Part shown: positions 8,410 to 15,693 of the stretch, piece by piece
Layout of the letters: every line of letters starts with the position of its first letter
Position numbering within the stretch: the first letter of the stretch is position 1
The notes under the pieces: model-generated
Databases searched by the model: none
What the model saw: the letters and a program-made list of their open reading frames with translations, nothing else
Told to the model about the DNA's origin: nothing
Program-made: the position numbers and the translations under genes
Source of the DNA: Clostridia bacterium
GTDB taxonomy: Bacteria; Bacillota; Clostridia; Oscillospirales; Acutalibacteraceae
Assembly: GCA_900755995.1 (NCBI GenBank)
Contig: CAAEIM010000084.1
Coordinates: forward strand, 1 to 17,982
Direction: 5' to 3'
Length of the DNA: 17,982 nucleotides

Positions 8410-8919
8410 ATGGCACAGAGTGTAGACATATTTCAAAGATCAAAATTGTTAACACTGGCGTTCGAATTGAATATTGATAAATGGGATACCATGAAAGAAA
8501 CAGTAAAAGCTGCAATTTCTTCTGGCTGGCAAAGTATAAAATATCTAAACGAAGAAGGAACGGGAGTGAACCCGGAAATCAAACAAATTCCTAACGATTG
8601 TGGCGGAATATATGTTTTTTTACTCAAGCCAGATAAGATTCCTCAACTACATAGATATATTATGTATATTGGTCGTGCTAGAAGAGCAAGTAATTTTAGT
8701 CTTCGTCAAAGATGCGCTCAATATATTAACGATTCTCGCCCCAAAGTAGCCGATATGATGAGTTGCTGGGGAAAAGAATTATATTTGTTCTATTTGCCAA
8801 TTAAGGACAGTGATGATTTTATTGATCAAGTGGAGCGAGAATTGATTCGTGTAATTATTCCTCCGTGTAATTCGAATATTCCGGATCATTACATATTACC
8901 TGAGGAAAAAATGTTTTGA
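8410..8919 (+). CDS. GIY-YIG nuclease-family protein
   Basis: 169 residues. The GIY motif is G66-I67-Y68 and the YIG motif Y86-I87-G88, followed by R89. Arginines R99 and R101 in LRQR lie where the family's catalytic arginine is expected, and E142/E144 in VERELI fit the metal-binding glutamate. So the active site looks intact, with a helical N-terminal extension of about 60 residues. GIY-YIG proteins cut DNA in homing, repair and restriction. The start is ATG 8410 with AAAGGGTGA at 8396-8404; the longer ATG 8353 overlaps the sigma gene and lacks a ribosome site. The gene is visibly richer in A and T than its upstream neighbours and sits directly before the DGQHR gene, so the pair may have joined the operon as one unit. 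A nuclease role in restriction is inferred. Confidence 0.82.
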   Translation: MAQSVDIFQRSKLLTLAFELNIDKWDTMKETVKAAISSGWQSIKYLNEEGTGVNPEIKQIPNDCGGIYVFLLKPDKIPQLHRYIMYIGRARRASNFSLRQRCAQYINDSRPKVADMMSCWGKELYLFYLPIKDSDDFIDQVERELIRVIIPPCNSNIPDHYILPEEKMF

Positions 8920-8930
8920 GGAGAGATATT

Positions 8931-10202
8931 ATGGTTTTGAAAATACCTGCGATTCGTTCAAAAATGGGAATATGGTTTTACTATGTAAGTTCACTAAGTT
9001 TTGAAAATGTGGCAAAGTATGTTAGCCCTATAGATGATGAATTACATCATTCTGAATTGTTGAGTGGTATGATACAGCGTAGCATTACTTCAAACTATAA
9101 GAGTATTGCAAATTACTTAGAAACACAAGATGAAAGATTTTTTAATTCACTAATACTCGCCGTGTATAACGGGCAGCCTAAATGGACTGAAATAAGAATT
9201 CAAGATGAAAAAGGTGAAGATAATTACAATTTAGGGATAATAACGCTAACGGATGATGTGAAAATATTTCCAGTAGATGGCCAGCATCGTGTGGCAGGCA
9301 TAAAGAAGGCGATTGAAGACAAACCAGAAATGAAATCGGAGCGAGTTCCTGTAATTTTTATTGGACATTCCACAGATGAAATTGGAATGCAACGTACCAG
9401 AAGAATGTTTAGCACATTAAATCGATACGCCAAGCCAGTATCGTTGAGAGATATTATTGCCTTAGATGAAGATGATGTAGTTGCGATTGCTTCCAGATAT
9501 TTAATTGATAACACTGATTTATTCGTTGACAATAGAATTTTAGATTCAAAAAATAAATCTATACCAGAAACTAACGATATGGCACTTACAACAATTATAA
9601 CTTACTACGAATGCAACAAAGAATTACTATGGTTATTTGTTAAAGATATAGATGTTGTTGGACTTGAGGAAAAAACTGTTAAAGGCCGTTCAAAGATCAA
9701 TGAATATATTAGACACAGACCTAAAAATGAAATAATTGCAGCTTTTACTGAAGAATGTAAAGACTTTTGGGAGGCTATATTAAATTATTGTCCTGAGATT
9801 AAAAAACCGAATGTAAAAGTCGAGAGATACAGAGATTCTAACGGAGGCAGCCTTTTCTTTAGGCCTATTGCACTGTATCCATTTGCTAAAGTTGCAGTAA
9901 GGATTAAAGAAAAATATCAAAAATCGTATTCAGAAATAATAGGATCAATTCCCAACGAATTATTATGGATACAAAATCGTTTATGGAAAAAGATTATTTG
10001 GGATGATGTGGCCAAAAAAATGGTGATGGGCAATGCTAAATTAGTCGAACTTATATTGCTATACATCACTGCCCCTCAATTATTAGCAGATAAAGAAAAG
10101 GAAAAAATTATAGATAATCTAAAAAGCATTTGGGATGAATCAGATGACATTGTTGTTAAAGAACGCTTAGATAGTATTATTCGTGGAGATGAGTATGTTT
10201 AA
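8931..10202 (+). CDS. DGQHR-domain protein (DndB-like)
   Basis: 423 residues. The family signature DGQHR is exact at residues 116-120 in FPVDGQHRVAGIKKA, followed by RMFSTLNRYAKPVSLRD, typical of the DGQHR/DndB family. DndB proteins regulate phosphorothioation in Dnd systems; DGQHR proteins are also found in other islands. Start is ATG 8931, with GAGGAGAG at 8918-8925; the TTG at 8916 is too close to the preceding gene's stop to be preferred. It lies 11 bases after the GIY-YIG gene and is the last gene of the cargo operon. Its AT-rich codon use matches the GIY-YIG gene. In classical dnd clusters dndB lies between dndA and dndC, so the position here is unusual. A repressor or a DNA-modification accessory role is likely. 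Confidence 0.87.
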   Translation: MVLKIPAIRSKMGIWFYYVSSLSFENVAKYVSPIDDELHHSELLSGMIQRSITSNYKSIANYLETQDERFFNSLILAVYNGQPKWTEIRIQDEKGEDNYNLGIITLTDDVKIFPVDGQHRVAGIKKAIEDKPEMKSERVPVIFIGHSTDEIGMQRTRRMFSTLNRYAKPVSLRDIIALDEDDVVAIASRYLIDNTDLFVDNRILDSKNKSIPETNDMALTTIITYYECNKELLWLFVKDIDVVGLEEKTVKGRSKINEYIRHRPKNEIIAAFTEECKDFWEAILNYCPEIKKPNVKVERYRDSNGGSLFFRPIALYPFAKVAVRIKEKYQKSYSEIIGSIPNELLWIQNRLWKKIIWDDVAKKMVMGNAKLVELILLYITAPQLLADKEKEKIIDNLKSIWDESDDIVVKERLDSIIRGDEYV

Positions 10203-10245
10203 TAATAACTTTATTAAATTAAAATATTTCTTGCACAAACAAAAT

Positions 10246-10270
10246 AGTGGTAGGAACAATTCCCACCACT
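10246..10270. terminator. Bidirectional rho-independent terminator between convergent genes
   Basis: Arms AGTGGTAGGAA (10246-10256) and TTCCCACCACT (10260-10270) with a 3-base loop. One position pairs as G-U only on the minus-strand RNA, where the stem is followed by ATTTTGTTT. It therefore ends the DUF6076 transcript best, and may weakly stop the cargo operon arriving on the + strand. Confidence 0.75.
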
Positions 10271-10308
10271 GAAATAGTAAAAAATCGCATAATTGATATA
10301 ACTTTTTC

Positions 10309-11727
10309 TCAATTTTTCTTTTTTCGGTTGGGGAAACTGTCTTCCATCCATTCTTCAAACTCGGATAATGTAATTTTTCCGTCGGTACACTCGTCCCGCT
10401 TGGTCATCGCCTGATACTTCCACTTTTTGAAATCAGGCTCTTTGATCTGGCGTACACGCACTCGTGCGGCATAGCGTTTATAATATTTTTGATATAGGGG
10501 AATGGCGGCATTGTCCGCCATTTTCTTTTTATAATTTTCCTGCGCCGCAAGCTCCTGACAGTTTCGGGTTTCGCCCTCTGCCACACGGTCGCAGTAGTTT
10601 GTATCGTAGTTGCCTTTCATAATGAAGTATCTGCCGCAGCGCTTACACTTGCGAAACCGGACAGACTTTGTCAGCATCTCCCAAAGCTCAAACATCAGCA
10701 CATCTTCTATGGAGGAGCATTGGAATCGTGTCAGCGGTTCGCAGGGCAATCCAGAAATGGTCTCGAGATCTTCCTGAAGAATACGATGCTCTACGCAAAA
10801 ATCCCGCAGCTCATCGTTTTCGTATTCCTCGTTTTTGGGATCAATAAATTGCACCGGATTAAAATAATTGCCGAGTGGATTTTGCCCCAATTCGGGATAA
10901 TCAAAAATGTACTGATACTCATATCGGGCAGTACAGTAATTTGCCCTGCAATAAAGCGCATAGCGCTGATCGGCGCTTAAACTTTTCAAAACAGCGGGAT
11001 AATATTCCTCGTCAAAAACAAAAGTAATCAATTCCATCAGCCGTGTTTGGAGGGCTTTCAGGTATGCAAGATACGCTGAAAGCTCTTTTTTTGTGCGTTT
11101 TTTCAGAAAAGGCGGAAACAGCATGGTGTACAAAGACGAATGAATGACAAGCCGAAAGTATTTAACTGTCTCAGCAAGGCAGAGGTAATCAAAAACCTTT
11201 TGTTCCGTTTCCGATTCAAATGGAATCGGATCGGCTTTCCGTTCCTGTTCATAGGTCAAATTCCCGGTATCACACGCTTTTTCAAAGTCGGCATACAGAA
11301 AGTTTAACAATCCTTCGCCCAAAGGAAAGTCCACACTGCCGCCGCTGAGCGGAATGAGTCTCCCTACCTCAATTTCGTTTTCATCGGAATCCAAATCGGG
11401 ATTTGACACTATCTGCATAGAGGGAAAGCATTCAAAATTAGGAGGAAGCATATCACAAACGCTCAAATAATTTTTAAGTTTCTCGTCTGTTTGATCGGGC
11501 GGCACAAGAAATTCTTTTCTTGTGCCGCAGGCAAGCTCGGAAAGGTCGGAAAGCCGTTCTTTCGGGATACTGCGACCGGCGGCATCCGCCTCGGAAAATT
11601 CATAGCTTTCCGGCACGGCAATAGAAAGAACCTTTTGTTCCGCATCGCACCACACTAAATTTTTCATCTTTCCCTGAAGCTCTTCATTAGCGGAATCAAG
11701 AACTTGAAACGCTGATTTTTTATCCAT
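10309..11727 (-). CDS. DUF6076 family protein
   Basis: 472 residues from the preferred start at 11727, which has AAAGGTGA just upstream; a longer start at 11811 has no ribosome site. The C-terminal third carries a zinc-binding pattern, C361-x2-C364-x14-C379-x10-C390, in CKRCGRYF and NYCDR. The basic tail continues with KKWKYQAMTKRDEC and ends in a lysine-rich stretch. The family is common in clostridial integrative elements and has no established biochemical role; nucleic acid binding is suggested by the zinc ribbon and basic tail. The gene is divergent from the excisionase/RepA module and shares the promoter region with it. It may be an element regulator, but that is inference. Confidence 0.83.
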   Translation of the reverse strand: MDKKSAFQVLDSANEELQGKMKNLVWCDAEQKVLSIAVPESYEFSEADAAGRSIPKERLSDLSELACGTRKEFLVPPDQTDEKLKNYLSVCDMLPPNFECFPSMQIVSNPDLDSDENEIEVGRLIPLSGGSVDFPLGEGLLNFLYADFEKACDTGNLTYEQERKADPIPFESETEQKVFDYLCLAETVKYFRLVIHSSLYTMLFPPFLKKRTKKELSAYLAYLKALQTRLMELITFVFDEEYYPAVLKSLSADQRYALYCRANYCTARYEYQYIFDYPELGQNPLGNYFNPVQFIDPKNEEYENDELRDFCVEHRILQEDLETISGLPCEPLTRFQCSSIEDVLMFELWEMLTKSVRFRKCKRCGRYFIMKGNYDTNYCDRVAEGETRNCQELAAQENYKKKMADNAAIPLYQKYYKRYAARVRVRQIKEPDFKKWKYQAMTKRDECTDGKITLSEFEEWMEDSFPNRKKKN

Positions 11728-11776
11728 GCTCTCACCTTTATTTTTAGAAAATGTCGAATTGACGGATATTGAAAAA

Positions 11777-11805
11777 TTTATATCACTACAAACAACATTG
11801 TACAA
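11777..11805 (-). promoter_or_regulatory. Candidate promoter of the DUF6076 gene
   Basis: On the minus strand TTGTAC (11800-11805), a 17-base spacer, and TATAAA (11777-11782). The -10 is good; the -35 matches the consensus only in TTG. It lies about 50 bases before the preferred DUF6076 start. Confidence 0.5.
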
Positions 11806-11810
11806 AAGCA

Positions 11811-11839
11811 TTGTCGAAATGTCAATACACGGATATAAT
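11811..11839 (+). promoter_or_regulatory. Promoter of the excisionase/RepA/MobC module
   Basis: TTGTCG (11811-11816), a 17-base spacer, and a perfect TATAAT (11834-11839). Transcription would start near 11846, leaving about 250 untranslated bases before the first gene at 12099. Confidence 0.68.
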
Positions 11840-11845
11840 GAATTT

Positions 11846-12098
11846 GAAAATTAAGATTTCGATAAACATAATTTTCTAAAAATTGAATGACCGTCCGAAA
11901 GATACAAACCGCCATGACTTTGCCGAAAGGCAAACGAGCGCCTGAGCTGAAAAAACGACAGCTTGGGACTGCACAGCGCCCGCCGACAAGCGAGAGTGCC
12001 TGTAGGAATCTCAGGATGCAACGGCGGCGGATACCGGCAGCGCAGGATTCCTCAACCGGTATCCGATTTTACATAGCTGTAAAGGAGGAATGGAAGCT
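11846..12098 (+). ncRNA. Long structured leader or small RNA upstream of the HTH gene
   Basis: A roughly 250-base stretch between promoter and first gene. It contains a strong hairpin with arms GGATACCGG (12029-12037) and CCGGTATCC (12056-12064), 9 perfect base pairs, and a small AGGA/TCCT stem inside its loop. The 71-codon frame across it (from 11887) lacks a ribosome site and has a composition unlike a protein (repeated QR and RRR runs), so it is probably not translated. No riboswitch class is recognised. It could be a regulatory leader, a replication-control RNA, or a structured DNA site. No T-run follows the hairpin. Confidence 0.45.
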
Positions 12099-12332
12099 AT
12101 GAAAAAATCAGAGCTCAAAGAGCTTTACCAGATGATGTTTCCGGAATATCCGGACATCGTGACTGTCCGGCAGCTTCGGGAAATGCTGGGCATCAGCCGT
12201 CAGCTTGCCTACGATCTCATCAACGATGGTGAATTGCAGGCAATTAAAATCGGCAACAGTTTCAAAATCCCGAAAGTCAGCGTGATTAACTTCGTGACCG
12301 AAGAGAAAAAAGAGGTGAAATCCAGTGCCTGA
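12099..12332 (+). CDS. Excisionase-type helix-turn-helix protein
   Basis: 77 residues. The centre, VRQLREMLGISRQLAYDLINDGELQAIKIGNSFKIPK (residues about 25-61), has the winged helix-turn-helix layout of the MerR/Xis (HTH_17) family that recognises short DNA sites. Such proteins act as excisionases or as regulators of mobile elements. ATG 12099 is preferred because AAAGGAGG ends at 12088; ATG 12090 is too close to it. It is the first gene of the mobile module and overlaps the next by 8 bases. In this context it is probably the recombination directionality factor for the integrase at 15694, although the two genes lie 3.6 kb apart, so a copy-control or repressor role is also possible. Confidence 0.8.
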   Translation: MKKSELKELYQMMFPEYPDIVTVRQLREMLGISRQLAYDLINDGELQAIKIGNSFKIPKVSVINFVTEEKKEVKSSA

Positions 12333-12699
12333 ACGAATCGAGCTCACGCCGTCCCAGCGCAGGCGGTGCAACCGCCTGATAAAAAGGCTCTGCGCCAATT
12401 ACGACGACGGTAACTGCCTGCTGCTGGACGATGGCGAGCCCTGCGTCTGCCCGCAGACCATCTCCTATTCGCTGCTGTGCAGGTATTTCCGCAATGCGGT
12501 TTTACCCGCCGACAAGGAGCTGTATGCGGACATTTTCAAGCAGCGTACATATCGCTGCGCCGAGTGCGGAGCGGTTTTTACGCCCAATTCCAACCGGCAG
12601 AAATACTGCACCGTTTGCGGCAAACGAATTCACCGAAAGCAGAAAACCGAAAGCGAACGCAGACGGAGAAGTGGAACGTTAGGCACCGAAAAAGCCTGA
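12325..12699 (+). CDS. Cysteine-rich VLP-domain protein
   Basis: 124 residues, starting at GTG 12325 with AGAGGTGA at 12311-12318. It matches the Cys_rich_VLP family by pattern: LCANYDDGNCLLLDDGE, then CVCPQ, then LLCRYFRNAVLPADKEL (the VLP that names the family), and finally a zinc-ribbon pair RCAECGAVFTP and YCTVCGK before a basic tail. These proteins are found in conjugative and mobilizable elements of Firmicutes, usually beside replication or mobilisation genes, and their function is unknown; nucleic acid binding is plausible. The gene is translationally coupled to the HTH gene by an 8-base overlap. Confidence 0.86.
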   Translation: MPERIELTPSQRRRCNRLIKRLCANYDDGNCLLLDDGEPCVCPQTISYSLLCRYFRNAVLPADKELYADIFKQRTYRCAECGAVFTPNSNRQKYCTVCGKRIHRKQKTESERRRRSGTLGTEKA

Positions 12700-12707
12700 A
12701 AAATCAA

Positions 12708-12776
12708 GGTTTACAGCCGCCGATTTGGGGCAATGCGTATCAGATTCCCCGCAGCCTCAAAATCGGCGGTTAAACC
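12708..12776 (+). promoter_or_regulatory. Large hairpin upstream of the RepA-like gene
   Basis: GGTTTA (12708-12713) pairs with TAAACC (12771-12776). CCGCCGATTT (12717-12726) pairs perfectly with AAATCGGCGG (12760-12769). GGGG (12727-12730) can pair with CCCC (12747-12750) inside. There is no T-run after it, so it is not a simple terminator. It could be a replication-origin structure, a protein-binding cruciform or a translational control element for the ATPase gene. Confidence 0.6.
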
Positions 12777-12806
12777 GTCCACAAACAAAAACGAAAGGAT
12801 GTAGTT

Positions 12807-13823
12807 ATGAAAAGAAAATTAGTGACCGTGGACGCAGAAACCCTGCTGTCCACACCGATGAGTAAGACCATGTTCATTGTCGATGGGCTGATCCCGCAGG
12901 GGGTAAATGTCCTGAGCGGTGCCGCCAAAATCGGCAAAAGCTGGCTGATGCTGTGGCTGGGCTTGCAGGTATCACAGGGACTTCACGTTTGGGGAATCCC
13001 GACCATGCACTGCGATGTGCTGTATCTCTGCTTGGAGGATACGCTGAGACGAATCAAAGACCGGCTGTTCGATTTGACGGACGATTCAACCCGCAGCTTC
13101 CACTTAGCCGTGACCTGCGGCCTGATTGGAAATGGGTTGGAAGAGGAAATTATCAACTTTTTAGAGGACTTCCCGAAGACAAAGCTGGTGATTATCGACA
13201 CACTCCAAAAGGTGCGGGATTCCAAGGGGAGCGCCGGGAAAGCGGGAATGTACGGCAACGATTACGACGACATTTCCTCCATCAAGAAGATCGCAGACGA
13301 GCACGATATTTCCATTATCCTCGTCCACCATCTGCGTAAGCTCAAGGACGGAGACGATCCGTTCAACGAGGTGTCCGGCTCTACCGGTATCACCGGAGCG
13401 GCGGATACCAATTATGTGCTCAAGCGCAAGCGAAGCAGCAGGGACGCCACCCTCCTTGCCTGCGGGCGGGATGTGGAATATCAGGAGCTGACCCTGCGTT
13501 TTCAAGACCTGAAATGGGAACTGATAGAACGCAAAAACACCGAGGAAATCCGCAGGGCAGAAATTCCGCAATTCCTTTTTCGGGTAGTGGAATTTATGAA
13601 AACTCGCACCGAATGGGTGGGAACGGCGACCGAACTAATCGCCGATATGGCGGAAACCGAAACCACGCCCAATGTGGTAACCAAGTACTTAGGGCAGTTT
13701 TACTATGAGGTGCTGGAGCCCGCCGGAATCGAGTACCGCACCAAACGGACGGGACAAAGCCGGCTGATTAAATTCATACACCGTGACGGCAGTGACGTAA
13801 ATGACGGGAATATCACGGTATAG
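12807..13823 (+). CDS. RepA-like AAA ATPase (plasmid-type replicative helicase)
   Basis: 338 residues. The ATPase core begins with GVNVLSGAAKIGKSWLMLWL (Walker A, K44 and S45), then VLYLCLEDTLRRIKDRL, Walker B LVIIDTLQ (D131) and ILVHHLRK. This is the RecA-fold AAA_25/RepA family: hexameric helicases that open the origin of small plasmids or integrative elements. The C-terminal 90 residues look like a DNA-binding winged helix. ATG 12807 has GAAAGGATG upstream. It supports autonomous replication of the excised circle, a known trait of some integrative elements. No primase domain is visible. Confidence 0.85.
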   Translation: MKRKLVTVDAETLLSTPMSKTMFIVDGLIPQGVNVLSGAAKIGKSWLMLWLGLQVSQGLHVWGIPTMHCDVLYLCLEDTLRRIKDRLFDLTDDSTRSFHLAVTCGLIGNGLEEEIINFLEDFPKTKLVIIDTLQKVRDSKGSAGKAGMYGNDYDDISSIKKIADEHDISIILVHHLRKLKDGDDPFNEVSGSTGITGAADTNYVLKRKRSSRDATLLACGRDVEYQELTLRFQDLKWELIERKNTEEIRRAEIPQFLFRVVEFMKTRTEWVGTATELIADMAETETTPNVVTKYLGQFYYEVLEPAGIEYRTKRTGQSRLIKFIHRDGSDVNDGNITV

Positions 13824-13881
13824 CGAAATATCCGTCACAGCCGTCATTGCTGTCACAAACAAAGGAAAGGATTGAGATTTT

Positions 13882-14142
13882 ATGAGAAGCAAAACACTTG
13901 GAATCAACGTAAGAGTAACACCTGCCGAGAAGGAGAAGCTCAGCGAAAACGCATATTATTGCGGACTTTCTCTGTCGGAATATCTTCGGAGGTTGGGGCT
14001 TGGAAAGGATGTTGAAGCAACAGTCCGAGAAAAAGATTACCGTGTTTTTCGGAAGCTAAAGCAGTTAAAAGCAGATTGTGAACGGCTTGAAAAAAGTGAA
14101 ATTTCCCGCTGTATAGATGCGATTTTGAAACAATTATGTTAG
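13882..14142 (+). CDS. Ribbon-helix-helix mobilisation-type protein
   Basis: 86 residues. The N-terminal part, LGINVRVTPAEKEKL then GLSLSEYLRRLGLG, has the strand-helix-helix pattern of MobC-like accessory DNA-binding proteins; the rest is a charged helix with C-terminal cysteines. Start ATG 13882 is preceded by AAAGGAAAGG. Such proteins bind near oriT and help the relaxase. It sits directly before the hairpin-rich interval at 14157-14230, which is where an oriT would be expected. Confidence 0.7.
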   Translation: MRSKTLGINVRVTPAEKEKLSENAYYCGLSLSEYLRRLGLGKDVEATVREKDYRVFRKLKQLKADCERLEKSEISRCIDAILKQLC

Positions 14143-14156
14143 GCAGAAAATGGCTG

Positions 14157-14230
14157 CGCTATCGTAGCGAGCAGACTGTTTGTGCCCCCAAAAGGCCGCA
14201 AACAGTAAATCTCGTTAGGAAGTGTCCTAA
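14157..14230 (+). other. Candidate oriT: cluster of three inverted repeats
   Basis: Within 74 bases: CGCTA/TAGCG around TCG (14157-14169); ACTGTTTG (14175-14182) with CAAACAGT (14199-14206); and TTAGGA/TCCTAA around AGTG (14215-14230). The cluster lies between two mobilisation-type genes, the usual place of an origin of transfer. No known nic consensus was recognised. Confidence 0.5.
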
Positions 14231-14271
14231 AACCTCTATGAGAAAATCAAACAAACGAAAGGAACGTTGAT

Positions 14272-14625
14272 ATGAAAACAGATAATCGAAAAAGAAACAT
14301 CCCCATTCGGGTTTGGCTCAGCAAATCGGAAAACGCCGAACTGAGTCGCAAGGCAAAAATTACAGGCTTACCCAAATCCACCGTGATAAGGTTGCTGCTC
14401 AATAACTACGAGCCCAAGGAAAAGCCAGATACAAGATTTTATGAAGCAATGCGCCAGCTTTCCGCCATCGGCAATAACATCAACCAGCTTGCGCTCAAAG
14501 CAAATACACTTGGCTTTATCGATGTGCCGATGCTGAAAGCGGAAGCATTGCGCTGGCACAAGTTTCAGGCGGATATCGAAGCGGTGTTTCTCCGTCCCGG
14601 TGAAAGCAATCTGAAATGGCAATAA
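14272..14625 (+). CDS. MobC-family mobilisation accessory protein
   Basis: 117 residues. It begins with RNIPIRVWLSKSENAELSRK and GLPKSTVIRLLL, a ribbon-helix-helix region, and continues with the family signature FYEAMRQLSAIGNNINQLA, followed by a short helical tail. MobC assists relaxase binding and strand opening at oriT. ATG 14272 follows AAAGGAACG. MobC is almost always followed by its relaxase; here the next gene is ParB and no relaxase appears anywhere in the window. The element would need one from another source, or has lost it. Confidence 0.88.
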   Translation: MKTDNRKRNIPIRVWLSKSENAELSRKAKITGLPKSTVIRLLLNNYEPKEKPDTRFYEAMRQLSAIGNNINQLALKANTLGFIDVPMLKAEALRWHKFQADIEAVFLRPGESNLKWQ

Positions 14626-14639
14626 AGGAGGCAAGCACA

Positions 14640-15563
14640 ATGACAAAACGAAAATCTGATTTTACTTTACCAACAAATTCGCTGGACGAGCTGTTTTCCT
14701 CGCAGGAGGAGCGGGACGATGCCAAGCTGGAACGGGTGAAAGGGATTCCATTAAATGAGCTGCACCCGTTCAAGGATCATCCATTTAAAATTCAAAACGA
14801 TGAGGAGATGAAACGCCTAATGGAGAGCATACAGAAATTCGGTACACTCACGCCGGCACTCGCTCGTCCTTTGCCGGAGGGCGGCTATGAGCTGATCTCC
14901 GGACACAGAAGGCTTGCGGCTTGTCAGGTGCTGGGTATCGAGACAATGCCCGTAATTATTCGAGAGATGAGCGACGATGAAGCAGTCATTGCAATGGTGG
15001 ATGCCAACCTGCAACGGGAATATATTTTGCCTAGTGAAAAGGCGTTTGCCTACAAAATGAAGCTGGACGCAATCAAACATCAGGGTATAGCTTCTGCCCA
15101 AGTTGGGCAGAAGCTGTTGAGCGTCGAAAAGGTTGCAGAGGACGCAGGAGAAAGCCGCAATCAGGTTAAGCGCTATATCCGCCTGACCTACTTAATCCCC
15201 GAGCTGCTCTCGATGGTAGACGAAAACAAAATCGCTTTCAATCCTGCGGTGGAAATCTCGCACTTAGAGCAATCGGAACAACGGGTATTGTTGAACGCAA
15301 TGGAGCTGAACGACTGCACGCCGTCCCACGCACAGGCAATCCGCTTAAAGAAGCTTTCGCAGGAGGGCGTGCTGCAAGACCAGACGATCTACGACATCCT
15401 TGCTGAGCAGAAGCCCAACCAGCAAGAGCAATATAAATTCAAGCGGGAGGACATTCGCAAATATTTCCCGAAGAATTACACGGACAAGCAAGTCTGCGAT
15501 ACGGTAATCAAGCTGTTGGAGCAATGGCAGCGCAGGCGGGAGCGGGAAAGAGACAGCCGCTGA
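14640..15563 (+). CDS. ParB/Spo0J-family partition protein
   Basis: 307 residues from ATG 14640 with AAAGGAGG at 14624-14631. The N-terminal ParB/Srx domain shows IPLNELHPFKDHPFK, ELISGHRRLAACQ (GHRR at 88-91) and VDANLQREYILP, the boxes that bind CTP and DNA. A helix-turn-helix-like central part follows, SRNQVKRYIRLTYLIPELL, then a basic C-terminus. ParB spreads from a parS site to aid segregation. No ParA partner is in the window, so it may act in element maintenance or as a regulator, as is common for orphan ParB genes of integrative elements. It lies 15 bases after the MobC stop. Confidence 0.88.
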   Translation: MTKRKSDFTLPTNSLDELFSSQEERDDAKLERVKGIPLNELHPFKDHPFKIQNDEEMKRLMESIQKFGTLTPALARPLPEGGYELISGHRRLAACQVLGIETMPVIIREMSDDEAVIAMVDANLQREYILPSEKAFAYKMKLDAIKHQGIASAQVGQKLLSVEKVAEDAGESRNQVKRYIRLTYLIPELLSMVDENKIAFNPAVEISHLEQSEQRVLLNAMELNDCTPSHAQAIRLKKLSQEGVLQDQTIYDILAEQKPNQQEQYKFKREDIRKYFPKNYTDKQVCDTVIKLLEQWQRRRERERDSR

Positions 15564-15612
15564 TTCGAACCGAAAATGTGTGCGGAGCACGACCTTCGCA
15601 CAATGGAAAGAA

Positions 15613-15648
15613 CGGCACCGGCAGGGTACAATGGCCTTGTCGGTGCCG
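15613..15648 (+). repeat. Inverted repeat between parB and integrase
   Basis: CGGCACCG (15613-15620) and CGGTGCCG (15641-15648) form an 8-bp stem. A second, weaker stem TGTGCG/CGCACA lies just before it, near 15579-15604. There is no T-run, so a regulatory or integrase-binding role is as likely as termination. Confidence 0.45.
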
Positions 15649-15693
15649 GACTGTCCGTGAATGCCAAATACAAAGAACGGAGGTAAAACAAAT

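Larger units (their letters stand above)
11741..11882. repeat. 12-bp perfect inverted repeat flanking a divergent promoter region
   Basis: TTTTTAGAAAAT at 11741-11752 and ATTTTCTAAAAA at 11871-11882 are exact reverse complements, symmetric around base 11811, where the two promoters meet. A related direct repeat, TGTCGAA(T/A)TG, lies at 11752-11761 and 11812-11821. These fit operators for a regulator acting on both transcripts. Confidence 0.6.

Noticed and set aside
11887..12102. 71-codon frame in the leader
   Set aside because: No ribosome site, odd composition, and it overlaps the strong hairpin and the true gene's ribosome site.
12431..12773. Frames overlapping the Cys_rich_VLP gene
   Set aside because: They lie in other frames of a clearly recognised protein and have no family features.
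12953..13339. 128-codon frame inside the RepA-like gene
   Set aside because: Shadow of the ATPase gene, with no ribosome site or motif.
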